DNA of 64,000 nucleotides from Apodospora peruviana. Taxonomy: Eukaryota > Ascomycota > Sordariomycetes > Sordariales > Lasiosphaeriaceae. How positions within the stretch are numbered: position 1 is the stretch's first letter; each line of letters opens with the position of its first letter. Both the position numbers and the translations under genes were made by a program. Under the pieces are notes generated by a model that was not told the origin of the DNA, ran no database searches, and worked only from the letters and a program-made list of their open reading frames with translations. This document shows, in pieces, positions 23,849 to 35,590 of the stretch. The DNA lies in NCBI GenBank assembly GCA_033439685.1, contig JAUEDM010000004.1:4402001-4466000 (forward strand), read 5' to 3'.

Positions 23849-24289
23849 TCATCCTGAACACGGAAAGGCGTGAACACAGTCGTTGATGTCCCCGGTATAG
23901 TTGGGCCAGTCGACCGAGTACGCTGTGCACGAGAAAAAGCCGACGAAGTTGTAAAGATCCCCATACTTGAATCCGATGTTGTCGTAATCCCCGGATCCAC
24001 CGCGTGTCTTGAGCCTGGTGATCTCGATATCCCAGGGAAGGTCCGACTGAATCAGAGTGCCCGGGACAATGTCGCCATGCTGAGAAAGGCCACCGATATT
24101 GTTGCAGTCTTTGTCAAAAACATTGGCTACCTCCCATTCCAGCGTGTCCTGGAACAGGTCGTCGTAGACGATGGCCATGAGCTCGAGGGTGCAATATCCT
24201 TGCGGTTTGGTGGTGCAAGTCGCAAGAGCTTGGTGGACCAATCCAATGAAGCTGGCAGCGAGGAGCGCGCGGAAGCTTGAGAAGAGCAT
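23849..24289 (-). CDS. Small secreted cysteine-containing protein, unknown function
   Basis: The last coding exon gives a 146-residue protein starting MLFSSFRALLAASFIGLVHQ. Residues 1-23 form a convincing signal peptide with likely cleavage after ALA. The mature chain has six cysteines (Cys25, Cys33 and four later, three of them in the last third), an acidic and aromatic composition and one N-glycosylation site (NYTG). I do not recognise the family. Size, signal peptide and even cysteine number resemble small secreted or effector-like fungal proteins, but that is only a resemblance. Upstream, an intron from 24397 to 24300 (GTAAGT...TTTCAG) ends just before the ATG, so the transcript has a spliced leader. 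A longer reading frame through two upstream exons (24398-24470 and 24540-24672) joins in frame and would give 218 residues with the signal sequence buried; the TATA box position favours the short form. Confidence 0.65.
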   Translation of the reverse strand: MLFSSFRALLAASFIGLVHQALATCTTKPQGYCTLELMAIVYDDLFQDTLEWEVANVFDKDCNNIGGLSQHGDIVPGTLIQSDLPWDIEITRLKTRGGSGDYDNIGFKYGDLYNFVGFFSCTAYSVDWPNYTGDINDCVHAFPCSG

Positions 24290-24373
24290 TGTGGCGGTTC
24301 TGAAATGGGAAGACGTTGACTGATGCTATAAAGGGAAGTAGCAACCTATTTAAGCCATACACGCCACAGAGCA

Positions 24374-24655
24374 GCAATATCTCACGGGTGTACTTACCTT
24401 GCGCCTTTGACTGGCTGGTCTGGAAAATGTGCTCGAGACGCGCGAGAGGTATGGCGAGATCTCCATCGGCCTGAGATATTAGCAACGCTCTTCTCTTTTC
24501 TGTTGTGAGAGTGGTGCAACATGTCACGAATGTGCTTACCTGGTGCCGTGAGCTGGCTGATATGGCGATGTGCCTGAGACGCGCAAGAGGTATGGCAAAA
24601 TATCAAGCAGTTTGCGATGTCAGAAAAGCTCTTCTGTTGACTGTGCGAGAGTGGT
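24374..24655 (-). repeat. Tandem imperfect duplication (2 x about 140 bp) in the 5' leader of the secreted-protein gene
   Basis: On the minus strand, unit 1 (24655-24516) and unit 2 (24515-24374) align end to end. Both begin ACCACTCTC, contain CCATACCTCT(T/C)GCGCGTCTC, and end with a splice donor GTAAG(C/T)AC followed by CGTGA.AT.TTGC. Unit 2 carries a good acceptor (GCTAATATCTCAG) where unit 1 reads CTGACATCGCA and has lost the AG. This looks like a duplicated exon with its donor site. Confidence 0.75.
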
Positions 24656-24692
24656 GAAACCACTTTTGCCATTTTTTGGTGCCAGGAGGCGA

Positions 24693-24700
24693 TTTATATA
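24693..24700 (-). promoter_or_regulatory. TATA box of the secreted-protein gene
   Basis: TATATAAA on the minus strand. Initiation about 30 bp downstream would fall near 24660, just inside the duplicated leader and just after the ATG at 24672. Confidence 0.5.
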
Positions 24701-27479
24701 CTCGCCAATGGTGGCTGCAAGCTAATAGATGGATCGTTCCTACCCGTATTGTCCCATCTTTCCAGATTGAAGCCCGGAACAGTGATGCATCAGGAGGTCT
24801 TTCCCAAGCCGAAGACCATCATGATACACCTCATGCCGAAGACGGCCGTAGAACGTCATTGACCACAGTTCTCGAGGTTCAAGCTGCTCTTGCCTCATGG
24901 CATTCTTACCAATTCAACGGTCGGGCAATGACACACGCAGGTTAGATGATCCTACCGTCTCAAACTTCCAAATCGAATATCAACGGCGATACCGTTCTCG
25001 TCCAACCACGGCTAGGAATCGCTAGACTTGTGAATCATCAATGGAAAATGCGCTTCAGTGTTCTCATCAGGGAGTAATAAACCTACAGCATGTCGAACTT
25101 GGAAGGTTCGATGTTCAATCCCAGCAACTCGGAACCGAGATGGGTACTATTCTTTGATCTTTTTTGCTCGAGTCCACAACGCTTGTTGCAGTGATTCAGT
25201 ATTTAATTCAAGCAACTCGGACCCGAGATGGATACCTACCATTTTTGATCTTTCACGACCCGCTAATTTTGGCAACCTGAGAAATGTCTGCGCTTGATCC
25301 TATGTTAGTCCGAATAAATCAATCAACTTGTATCCTGTCCAGCCGTGATTCACCGTCATTCTGTAACCTCAATGACAGCCATTTTCAACGAGCTTGATAC
25401 AGATGCTTATACGATCTTCGTATACATCTCAATTCCATTGGAGTTGATATCTTCAAACTCAGTCCGTGCCAGAACACATGTTTCATTCTCGTTGTTGCTG
25501 TCGGTACATGTGCCCATTCTGGTTGAACATCACCATTTCTATAATTATCGAAGTTTCCTACACAGACGATCTGACTCAGTCTTCGAATGTGTTGTTCTCA
25601 TTGACATTATCATCCATTCTAGTTGGGACGAGTCCATCCGACCTCCCGGACTGAATATTCAAACAACCCACCTTTGGTTATCTAGGTAGGTAGATAGGTA
25701 GGGATTAAACACAAGCAACGCCGTCGGCCCCGAAAGAATTCATATAATGCCCGTATAACCTCAAGAAAGTCGCATCGACGTGAATTTAAGCATAAGGCGG
25801 CAATTTTGCAGTCTAAGCTAAAGACAAAGCACGATCCTTAAGGATAACCTACACTGACGTCGATCCTACTGTCCCGATTTTCGGGGACAACTTAAAACCA
25901 ACAACAGTAATTTAGACGAACTGAGCCTCATTTTAGTTGTGTAAGACTAAGATCTAATCCTGTCGCCGGTGCCCGGTGCTGGCCAGGCTGTGATAGATCG
26001 CTGAGGTTGAATTTAGGTTAATTGAACGACATTCGGATGAGACGTCTAAATACAGTTGACAGCCCGAAAAGAAACCACACTTCATTAAGGTTGTTGGCGC
26101 AACGGACTCCCCCGGCCTCGGGCAAGTTTGTGTCACAAAACGATGGCACGCCGACAACATCAACTTCAACTCAACGATACGTTGCTCGCTCATTATCAAA
26201 TTTCACACGATTACAGCTTGATAGATAAGATAGGTACGTGAATGATTTATACATTTTTTTTAATTTGAACTTTTTCTACCATGTGGTATCTATTTCTATT
26301 TTTTTTGTTTGAAGTTTCCTCCAGCATGTAGTGGTAGATAAATAGATAAAGAGCTCAACAGCTCGGACAAAACTTCGCCAAAGGCGAGGTGTGCCTGTCT
26401 CCTTAGCTGCTCTTTTCAATCCTCCGTACTGTACCTACCGCTCACACAAATGACGGGATATGTGTCAGTCAGCGGAGTCATCCGTCCGAAGCGATCACGG
26501 GCCGCAGGAAGCAAGCGGAGCACGACTCGTCACGGCTTCTCCCGACCACGCAACACACGCCCTATAGCTAGGTAGACCATTGCAGAGTATCAGTAAGCAA
26601 GTTAGTTCACGGTTCCCTTTTTGCGGCGCGGGGTGAGTGTTATAGCTCACTGGCAGTCGACAATAGTCATTCTGTGCCGTGCCATGACAAAACGGCAGAC
26701 GTTCGTCGTTCGGCCGGTCGGTAGTAGGTCGTCAAAGGTACGGATACGGGTCCGGGCCGTACAGGGGTCGGGTCGGGTGTGGGTTCCGTCCCATACATAA
26801 GATGCGGTACACTATGTAAAAAAAGTCCCTGAGCGGGACTCACTGCAGTCCCGTCTGCGGGAGGGTGAACTTCGTTTCCCCACCACACACCCCCCCATTG
26901 CCGTAAAGGGTATCGTTTCCTGTAAATCATCAACAAGGGGTGAGCATAACAGACACAACCGTCTATCTAGAAAACAAAGACTTGTTAGAGGTACGGGTTA
27001 GGTATATGCTAAATAAATCAGATGCAGTAAATCGAGAAACTCAAGCATATAATCATAGGTAATTCAGCGCTTCTTCGAACACAAAATAAACAAACAAAAA
27101 ACGCCCATGTGCTTTCCAAATCAGTTTCCAGCCTTGCCCTGCAAAGTTCATGTGTGTAAAGCAATGATCCCTTCGTAACCTTCGTAACGCCAAAAGTCCA
27201 AAAATCCCAGTCACAAAAAACAAACCAAAAAAAACGTAGCAGTAAATACAGCATGTCGTACCTTGTTGCCCTAGTTCCAGCCGTCCGTTAACCCCATCCC
27301 GGTGAGGGAAAAAAGAGGGAAAAAAAAGAGAGAAAAACCTGCGACATCACTTTGGCACTCCGCTCCCATTTCGACATATGATATAAACCAAACATAACCT
27401 TCATGCTCATTCCATTCAATCCGACCTTGCCATGCAGAATCCGCGCAAACAAACACATATGCTCTTTTCACTGTTCCCA
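24701..27479. other. Gene-poor region with short direct repeats
   Basis: About 2.8 kb without a supportable gene. It contains a partial direct repeat (about 25109-25160 and 25207-25255, sharing CAACTCGGAMCCGAGATGG and a downstream TTTGATCTTT), a short TAGG-type microsatellite at about 25682-25703, and AT-rich stretches around 26230-26350. The downstream 400 bp are probably the 3' untranslated region of the FAR1-domain gene. Confidence 0.5.
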
Positions 27480-29259
27480 TCATGTATTGGCACCGCCAGC
27501 TCCGCCTGTGTCGTTATTATTCGACAGCGTTACCATCACCCGCTGATTGCAAATGTCAATAAATTGTTCAAACCTTTTAATCACCTGGTCCTTTTGCTTT
27601 ATCTGCTCCTTCAGTTCCTCAATCTCCTTTTTAGTTTCCACTTTGAGTTTGTCGAGCTCTTCCTTGGTCACTGCCAGCTCCTTCCTCAAATCAGCGCGGA
27701 TGCGTTCCTCCGCCGATGGATGCGGTTTGCTGTATATAGCCGGCCGGTTCTCCGCCAGACCTGTAGCGATCTTTTGGGGGTTTCGATTGATGGCAGCCCG
27801 GGCATTATATATATCACGAGGGAGCAGCGGCACGTGGGGATTGTCTTGCTGGAGGATCTCCAGAGTTTGGCTCACGCCTACACCTGTGATGAGTCAGATT
27901 TGGGTTGTGCTGGAAAGCAGGGAGAAGGGACATACCATTTTCTTTCAGGGCCTTGACCGTGGTAATCATTTTACTGTCCAGCTTCCTCGCCGCAGGGTGT
28001 AATAGAGGACTTTCACTCGGCCCGTGGTTATGTAGCAGATGGATCTCATCCGGGCGGTATCGTACTGTCCACTGCGTTCTCTGTTCGATAGCAAAAAATC
28101 CAAACTGGCAGTCGCACTTGCGGGATGTGGTCTTGCGCTTGCGCATCTCCGGGCTGACGCGTCTGGGTGGCTTGCCTGCGCGATCACACACAAAGAGAAC
28201 CTTTTTGAGCCCAGGGACAGTCTTTTTGGACCGTCCAATGACAATCGCGTACCCAACGGACGTGCAGTAAGAGAGGACGTGTTTGTGGACCGCCTCGAGA
28301 GTCGGAAAGCTCCCGCCCTCGGGAGGTGCAGACATCATTGGCCCCATCGGCGTGCGAGGTACGAACGGTGTCCCGTCAACCACCTTGGGGTCTAGAGACG
28401 AGTCTCCTTCCCCGGACTCATCCTGGCTTCCCATTTCCATCTCATCATCATGATCTCTGTCCTGGACAGGCTCCACGGGCTCGGGCTGTGGAGGGGTCGG
28501 TTGCTGCTGGACTTGCTGCACCTGTTGTACCTTCTGAACCTGCTGGACCTGCGGCATCTGAGGCTGAGCGGGAGGAAGCGTCGGTTGCGGTAGAGGGTGA
28601 GACACCGGCTGTTGAGAGAGGATCGGGTTTTCGTTGTGGACAGATTGGGTGAGCGACCGACTCAGAGACTGGCTCATCGGCGGTTGCGACATGGGCTGCG
28701 GGACGTGCTGGCTCATAGAATGCTGGCTCATAGACTGTTGGTGCGGGTTCATGGGCTGCTGGCTCATCGAGTGTTGGTTCAGGGGCGGCTGACTGAGGGG
28801 TTGCTGGCTCAAAGGCTGGGTGAGTGACTGCTGGCTCAGTTGTTGGGGATTCATGGGCTGCGTCATTTGCTGGGGATTCAACGACTGCTGAAGATAGGTG
28901 AGCGGAGGGTTCGTCGGCCGTTGCATCTGGCGAGGAGCCGGAGCCCGCTGGTGTGGACCGGGCAACGTCGGCTGCACCTGGGGCTGGGGCGGTCTTGCGG
29001 CATTTTGGACGTTTGAGACGCCAGAGACTTGCGGAGGGGTTGGCGTCGAGAAAAGATGCGGATATTGAGCCTGGGTAGGCGGCTGCTGGGTGTAGGCTGG
29101 TGGTTGATACGGCGACGCGTGTAGGGAGAGCGAAGGTGATGGCTTGCTGGCCGAGTGTTGGTGTTGCGTCGGTGGTGGAGGGTAGCGCCGTTGACCGCCG
29201 ACGCCGACGTTGACGTTGAACGAAAGCCCCGGGTGCGGGTGAGTGTTTGCGGTGGACAT
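27480..29259 (-). CDS. FAR1/GCM-type zinc domain protein with Q/P-rich N-terminus and coiled coil
   Basis: Two exons, 27936-29259 and 27480-27883, encode 575 residues; the intron starts GTATGT and ends ATCACAG. A second acceptor 6 nt further on (GTGTAG) would drop two residues in frame. Residues 1-300 are low complexity, rich in Gln, Pro, Ser and Met, with repeated MSQ/QPLSQ units. A FAR1-like DNA-binding domain spans about 318-415: FPTLEAVHKHVLSYCTSVGY, LFVCDR, KCDCQFGFFA and LLHNHGPS give the C...C-C...H-x-H zinc ligands of the WRKY-GCM1 superfamily. This domain is typical of the N-terminus of MULE transposases and of the regulators derived from them. About residues 495-550 form a Lys/Glu-rich coiled coil. 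No transposase DDE core follows, so it is probably a domesticated nuclear regulator; target genes are unknown. The open frame extends 5' of 29259 without an ATG, so ATG 29259 is the start. Confidence 0.83.
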
Positions 29260-30965
29260 GATGAAGCCAGAAAAAAAGAGAACGCAGGGGCGAACGAGCG
29301 GACAAAGAAAAGATACTTTAAACACTACGGCCCTTCACATTCGATGGGAGATGTGGATGGATGTACGTAGATTGAAGTGGGCGTGGGCGTGAATGGAGAG
29401 AAAGGCGATGTGGTGTGTGGGAAGAAAACGGAGCCCGCAGCGACAGCACCTTCCAGATTGTCCTCCTTGTGTGTTGGGGGCTTGGCCGTGCCGGCGACCC
29501 TTTGTACGGCACAAGTGCCAACCCCCCGCCGATTCGGATGAGGGCCAATCAAATCGAACGCGTCGCATTTGACCGTTACACGTACGCCCCTGGACGGATA
29601 ACGTCGTTATTTTTGGGCTGCCGTTGAAGGACAAGCGACAGGCTGACATTGCCTTTGACAGATGACAATAGTCAGCCTAAGCCTTATGTTCAGATGTTGT
29701 CTAGAGACTTTGGTCAATATGTGTTCTGAGAAAAGCCTCCACGATCAAAGAGGTTTGAAGAAAGATGCATGGCTTGCTGCACCCCCCTTCCCCCGCCCAA
29801 AAAAAATGTGGGCAAGTTGCCCACATGGGGCTCGGTGATACACTCCCAGGGGTGATTGCAATATGGGCTACCTTTATATGTGCGTCCAAGCCCGGCGCAG
29901 GGACTGATGCCGTCGTCAACGACGCCTGCCTAAGACGGTTCATGACTGAATACAAAAGGTTAATTAGTAAAGAGTGCGTTGAGAAAGGGTGGTAATGGAA
30001 AAGAGTCGCATTGTTGAATTCCGGGGATATCGATCCCATTCTTCGAGTTTAGGCACCATCAGGTATTGTCGTCATTCAGCTTTCGGATTCGACCACGACG
30101 AAGAAGAGACGCAAAAAACTGGGGTTAAAAATGGGGTGTGTGTGTTTTGCCCGCAGTTTTGTTGCACATACATTTAAACCTTCAGGTGGTGCAGACTGAG
30201 AGCGGACCTGGCGGTACTCCGTATCAACTGGTATGTGTATGATCAATATCTACCTTAGCAGCCGCACCAAGTCTAACGCGGATTTGAAAAGCGATTGATC
30301 GGGTCTTGAGTGCAGTGGTTTGTGCTCAAAACGGAGTCCCGCATACGAACCACCTCACCAATCCAGCGCCGCCTGATGTTGTACACCCGTCGCCCACAGC
30401 AAGCTACGACCACCTCCAGCTTGGTGCAGTCGTCGCGTGGTGCAGGACAGTCCGCGTTCTGTGTGCGTTAAGGTATGCGTCTGGACTGCACTGTCTTGCC
30501 CGCTGAGTTCCCGCCGGCGAGAATTTCAGTGAATGGCAGCAGCGAGGGATTCAGAACTGGAAGGCGCTGTTGGTGCTGTCTGTGCTGCCTGACAGACTTG
30601 CTTCCGTCCGATGTGGGAAAGAGAGACCGGCCATTTTCTGCCCGGTTCTTCTTCTCTCATAGCTCCTTTCCTTCCAAAGCTTTAACCCGCTCGCACCCGA
30701 TCTGGCTCCGGACTGGGCTCTGACTTCCCCTTGGACTCCAATCCCCAGTCCAGAGGCAACTAGGGGCAGTCCTTCTCCAGTCCAACACCACTAAAAGTCG
30801 CGTTGCGTCGACGATTTGACGCGGGACATGGATGCAACCAGCCAGCCCGGGCTTCCACCTGCTGACGGTGATCCAACAGCAAGCCCGATCGAGAGTCAGT
30901 CTAAACGCCACTGATATTCGCTGGGATCAATCAATCCATACCTTGACATAGCCTTATCTGAAAGT
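29260..30965. other. Divergent intergenic region
   Basis: About 1.7 kb between the FAR1-domain gene (minus) and the 2EXR gene (plus), presumably both promoters. No gene is visible. Confidence 0.5.
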
Positions 30966-32491
30966 ATGTTGTCCGACGTCCAGGGGCAAACTTCGTCGGG
31001 GTACCGAGCCCGGCGCCATCCCCGTCCCCGTAAACGTCGTAAGCTCGCAGACGAGGAACCCGATGTTACAATGGCTACTGAAACGGACCCTAATACAACT
31101 AATAATACACCCGTTATATCTGCTGCGGAGAGCAGCAAGTCATTGCCGTCCGAGTTGAATCTTTCAGCTCCGGCCCAGCTCCGTTCTACCCCACCCTCGC
31201 CGCCGGATCACACCATGGAACCGAGCCGGACCCCGGAGGAGACAGCACCACCGGCAAGACGCATCCCTTTTTTCTTCCTGCATTTTCCCTCAGAAATCCG
31301 TAACATGATTTACGAATACGCCTTACAATGGCCGACCTGTCGGCAGCTTTACGCCGGGTACAACCGGCAAATCAACGACTTCTTGCGCCGCCGCGACCTC
31401 CTCGCCGTCGACAACAACAATGAGGGCCATCAGCCCGAGGAGAGATGGCCCGAGTACGTCCAGAACTTCCGGACTCCCACCATCTTGCTCCTCTGTCGCC
31501 AAATCACCAGCGAGTGTCTGCCTATGTGGCACGAGCGCAGGTTCGTCCTCGACCGCCTACCGCCATGGCCGCCGGGTCGGGCCCGGCCCATGCCTGTCTC
31601 CGACTTCATCGGCCGGAACACACTTCAGGCCATGAAGCGCCTCGAGATACGGATCCAGTTAGGTCTGGGCCCACAAGGCAGCGGCTGGGTGTGGTCCGAC
31701 ATCGCGTGCCACCTGTTTGGCATTCTGTGGGAGCGCAATGCTTTTGTGCATCTGCAGGTTGTCATCGTCATTTCATACAACCCGTTGGGTGGCTGGGATA
31801 CATCCGAGCAGGAGCATCTGGAATTGATTGACACAGCCGTAAGTCGCGCCCATTCTCCCAGACGTGTGGTTGGTAGTAGGCAAAAAGCTGATATCCGTGC
31901 GTAGCTCGTGAAGCTCAAGAAGGAAAATCCAAACGTGTTCAATCCAGGTACCATTGAGAGAGAGTACTGGGTAAGTCAACAAACATTGTTTTTGTGTGCC
32001 AATGGCATCTTGTTTGGCCCCTTTTTAAGGCTTAGGCGCCAACCCTTTGCGACTTTAGAACCAGCCCTCAGAAACGTGTATCCTCATATACCCTCCTTTA
32101 TGTATCTCGCACTCGTGCACTCACACAATTCAGATACTAACCTTCCATCCAGATCGTCGAAGGCAAACGAGCCTCGAGGGCCGTCACAAACGATAAAGGC
32201 GGTACGTTGTCTCTCTCCCATCGCAAACCGTACCTTCATTTACACAATTTCACGGTAAATGGGTTTGCATCCGCCTTGGTAAAATCTTTTCTTCACGGGG
32301 ATATTGCTTGTACAGGGTGTAAACTATTTATCGTGGAATTGCCTCTCTCCCCTCTCCCCTCTCCCCTTTTTCTATTTACTTTATGTTATCTAACACCCGT
32401 ATTAGAACTCCACGCCGCCGACGACGACAGCAAAGCTGTCCACCACCCCGACCCAAAGATCTGGCCGGGTAGTTTGCTCGAGTTTCTTTAA
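30966..32491 (+). CDS. 2EXR/F-box-like domain protein, unknown function
   Basis: Four exons, 30966-31838, 31905-31970, 32153-32201 and 32406-32491, encode 357 residues; all junctions are GT-AG and frames match. The first 95 residues are polar and disordered with a basic patch (RRHPRPRKRRKLADEE) that could be a nuclear localisation signal. From about residue 100, FFFLHFPSEIRNMIYEYAL is the start of the 2EXR fold, a large family in filamentous ascomycetes; later blocks TPTILLLCRQITSECLPMW and LQAMKRLEIRIQLGL fit the same fold. No function is established for this family. The short third and fourth exons code for a charged C-terminus. Introns 2 and 3 (182 and 204 nt) are longer than usual for this window, so the C-terminal end is the least certain part of the model. 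Confidence 0.75.
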
Positions 32492-33172
32492 ACGAAGATA
32501 AGAGAGCGATAGATTGACCTAGGGCTTACACAGACTAATTATTAAAAACGAGCGTAGACAGTCAGCGAGATATATACACACAATGACGGGTGGGATAGAG
32601 GTTCATCATCGTCAGTTTCATCATGGATGGAAGGGGCGGGTAAGCGATTGCTTCTACTTGGTTTAGTCACAGATCGTAGATCAGCAAACAGCAGCAACAA
32701 CAACAGCCATAATGATAATGCGCAATTACTGAAAACGGCATGTGCCGCTTAATTTGTCTATACAACGTCCATGGGTTTAATTAATATGAATAAATTTGAG
32801 GCATTCCATTCCACGGTGACAAACTACCAGGTACTCACCCCCTTTTCCAGCTAGTTCATGAGAAAAGAGGCCGGACGTGGCTTGTTTAGACATGTAGCAT
32901 CATCATCGCCAGTCAGTGAGCCGTAAGTCTTGCAAAAACAAGAGAAACAAGCACGAAGAGAAACTGTCACGGAACTATGAAGAAAGTAGACGCAAAACGA
33001 CCAAACTTTTATTTCGAACTGGATTTTCCCCCTCGCTGTAGCAAATTATGATTAAACTTTTCTATCTACTGTGATGCTCCCGATCTCTTCTTTTTCTCTA
33101 TCCGATCCATTGTAACTGTGTATGATGAACTGTGCTCGAAACCCTTCTACCAAGGAATTATAATATTACCAA
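32492..33172. other. Convergent intergenic region
   Basis: About 680 bp of AT-rich sequence between the 2EXR gene and the GMC pseudogene; only 3' flanks, no gene visible. Confidence 0.5.
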
Positions 33173-35590
33173 TCAATTCCTGCGATTTCCTTCATAATTT
33201 TCTTTAGGCACGCCAGGCCTGAGAGGAGCAAGAGGACTGCCGCTAGCTTGTGCTGACGGGGCAGTGATATTTGTTGAGCGGTGGTCTTGCTTGATCATGT
33301 CGGCGGCCTATGTACATACAGAACTGTTAGCTTGCGTAAAAGGCTATCCGGAAACGAGATCATAAACAGACCTTCTCCGCGATGGCATACACTGCGGCCT
33401 GTACGTGGGCGGCCGGTACCAGCGGCATGATCCCGCCGTCAACAACCCGCAGGTTGGCCGTCCCGTACACCACCAGCCGCGGGTTGACCACACCGCCCAG
33501 CTCAAACGGCATCATGCTTGTCGTCCCGCACGGGTGAAACTCCGTCCTCAGATTACGCTGAACAGCGTCGAGCAGCACCGTCTCATTAAGGGGCCCGGGT
33601 CCTGCCATCTTGTCCCACGGAGCCGGTGGCTTGGGCATGAGCTGCTGCATGGCCGTCGTGTTGAGAATCTGCGCATTGAACCGCAGGCCTGCGACCGCAC
33701 TGTGCAGTCCTCCGGCTGGGAGCAATATCGCGGGTCCACTTCAACGTCGGCGGCAACGGTGTCGCTGCTGGCGAAGACGTCTGCCGAAAGAGCGCGTACG
33801 GTACCTCGGCTGAAAGGGTGGAGGTTTGATACGCTCAGGGTGCCAATGCTGTCTGCCATGACCTCGAGAGCGCCAACGTCATCCCAATTCAGAAATTGCA
33901 GCAGGAGCTGTCGCTGTTGGTCATAACCTTTAAGGATTGTCGGATGCTGACCGGGCGGGAGATGTTGTTCTGCTGAACAGGAAGAGACACTCTGTAGAAT
34001 AGACGACCAGTTTGCGGTGAGTGAGCGGAGTGACGGAAATGCGGTTGTTGAGATTAGAGGCGCAGTCCATGGGCCCGTATGGTTTGTGAAATACTCATCC
34101 TCCACTTCTTGTAGGATTGCGCCGGCAATGTCTGCCGCTGAGAATAAACATGTGTTCGTGTCTAAGCTCATTAGTTGCATGCTCTTGATTTCTTCCAACT
34201 ATTGAGGTAGCCTTACAGTTGTAAAAGGGTTGCACCATCGCATGATCTTGAAGGTTCTGCCCAACACCCGGCAGGTCCACCTGAACTGAAATGTTCAGTT
34301 CTTTCAAGACAAGCGCAGGCCCAATTCCAGAGACCTGTAATAGAATTGGGGACAGAATGGCACCGGCAGCAAGGATGACTTCCATTATGCAGTTTACACT
34401 CTGGCGTGAGGAGTTGGTCGGATCGGTGAACTAGGTACCCCCTTTCTTTCAGCAGACATCCAAAAGCCGCAAGATATACCACTCACCTGAACTCCATAGG
34501 CGCGCCGTAGTTCTCCAAATAGTGGCACATTGATGCCGGGGGCGCTACCGTTGGCCCCTATCAGGATTCTGGTGACAGTCTGCTCGGATGCCAGATGCAA
34601 ATTTGGGCGTGATATCGCTCCATCCAGATACGCGGTCCTGCTGTCGGCTCTGGATTGACTCTGAACTGACATGGTCGATGGTACAATCATGGCTCCGGCC
34701 ATAACGCCCGCATTCGGGTCATTCAGAAGAGGGACACCAAGTTCGGAGACACCCTGAAGGAAGTTACCTGGAGAGTGTTAACGATACGGATGGAAACGGG
34801 AAGGGCTGAGCATACTGGACTGATGTAGAGAAACCTGGGATATGTTACTTCCAGAGGTCCATTGGTGCCATGGACAGACATATCGGTCTGAATGTTGAAG
34901 TCCCTTGTGACTTTTGAATCCATGTCGGCAACAAAGGTCTCACTCTGAAATACAATTAGCAATGTGCCAATAGCCTGAGGCTGTAGTCACGTACCTTCAT
35001 GAAATAGGGCAGCAGGCCACGCCATCCCCAGCCAGGATTTGCCGAGCGTCTCCCAGGCCTCGTAGTCGGCTTTGGAGCCGCGGGTCATGACGAGCCCATT
35101 GAGTATGGTGCCGCCACCAACCACATGTCCCAGAGGTAACGGTATTGTGCTGTTATCAAGAAACTCCTGGGGGATGGTGCTTATGTTCCAGTCATAGGCA
35201 GGGTCCCAGCCATGGCCAACGAGTCCTGGCACTGTGACTGAGTTTGCGGGAAAGTCTCTGTCAGAGGGAAGGGAGGTCAGCCACGATTTCACCTCAGGAA
35301 CGCAAAGGTGAGTCGACATACAGTTTTCCGGCTTCCAGCACGAGAACGGTCACTGTATGCAGGTAAGCAAGATATTGATCGTACAACCGGGTCTTGGGGG
35401 CAAACAAACCGCTGCGGTCCTCGGTTAGGCGATTGGCAACGACTAGGCCACCGACGCCTCCGCCAACAACAATGTAGTCGTATGAGGGCAGTATCGAGTC
35501 GCTAATGTTGCATGGGTGAAGAAATAGGCATTCCGCGACAGGAAAGAGGGTGCAAAGAATGAAAAGATGTAAGAAGGCCACGAAGCACAT
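33173..35590 (-). pseudogene. GMC-family FAD oxidoreductase, broken by two frameshifts
   Basis: About eight exon pieces rebuild a secreted GMC oxidoreductase related to aryl-alcohol/choline dehydrogenase-like enzymes. The N-terminus MCFVAFLHLFILCTLFPVAE is a signal peptide; SYDYIVVGGGVGGLVVANRL is the FAD-binding motif. Further blocks are GHVVGGGTILNGLVMTRGS, EVILAAGAILSP and VSGIGP; EFHPCGTTSM and PAAHVQAAVYAIAEK near the end contain the two active-site histidines. The frame is lost twice. Near 35035-35042 an extra A separates EAWETLG from the conserved NPGWGWRGLLPYFMK, and near 33694-33707 a base is missing between DPRYCSQPEDC and VAGLRFNAQIL. In addition one intron needed after about 34815 has only a poor donor (GTCCAG). 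Either the gene is recently dead or the assembly has errors at two places; catalytic residues are otherwise kept. The C-terminal exon 33173-33307 ends normally in TGA. Confidence 0.78.

Noticed and set aside
25100..25130. GGTTCGATGTTCAATCCC resembling a tRNA B box
   Set aside because: No T-stem pairing and no acceptor or D arm in the surrounding sequence.
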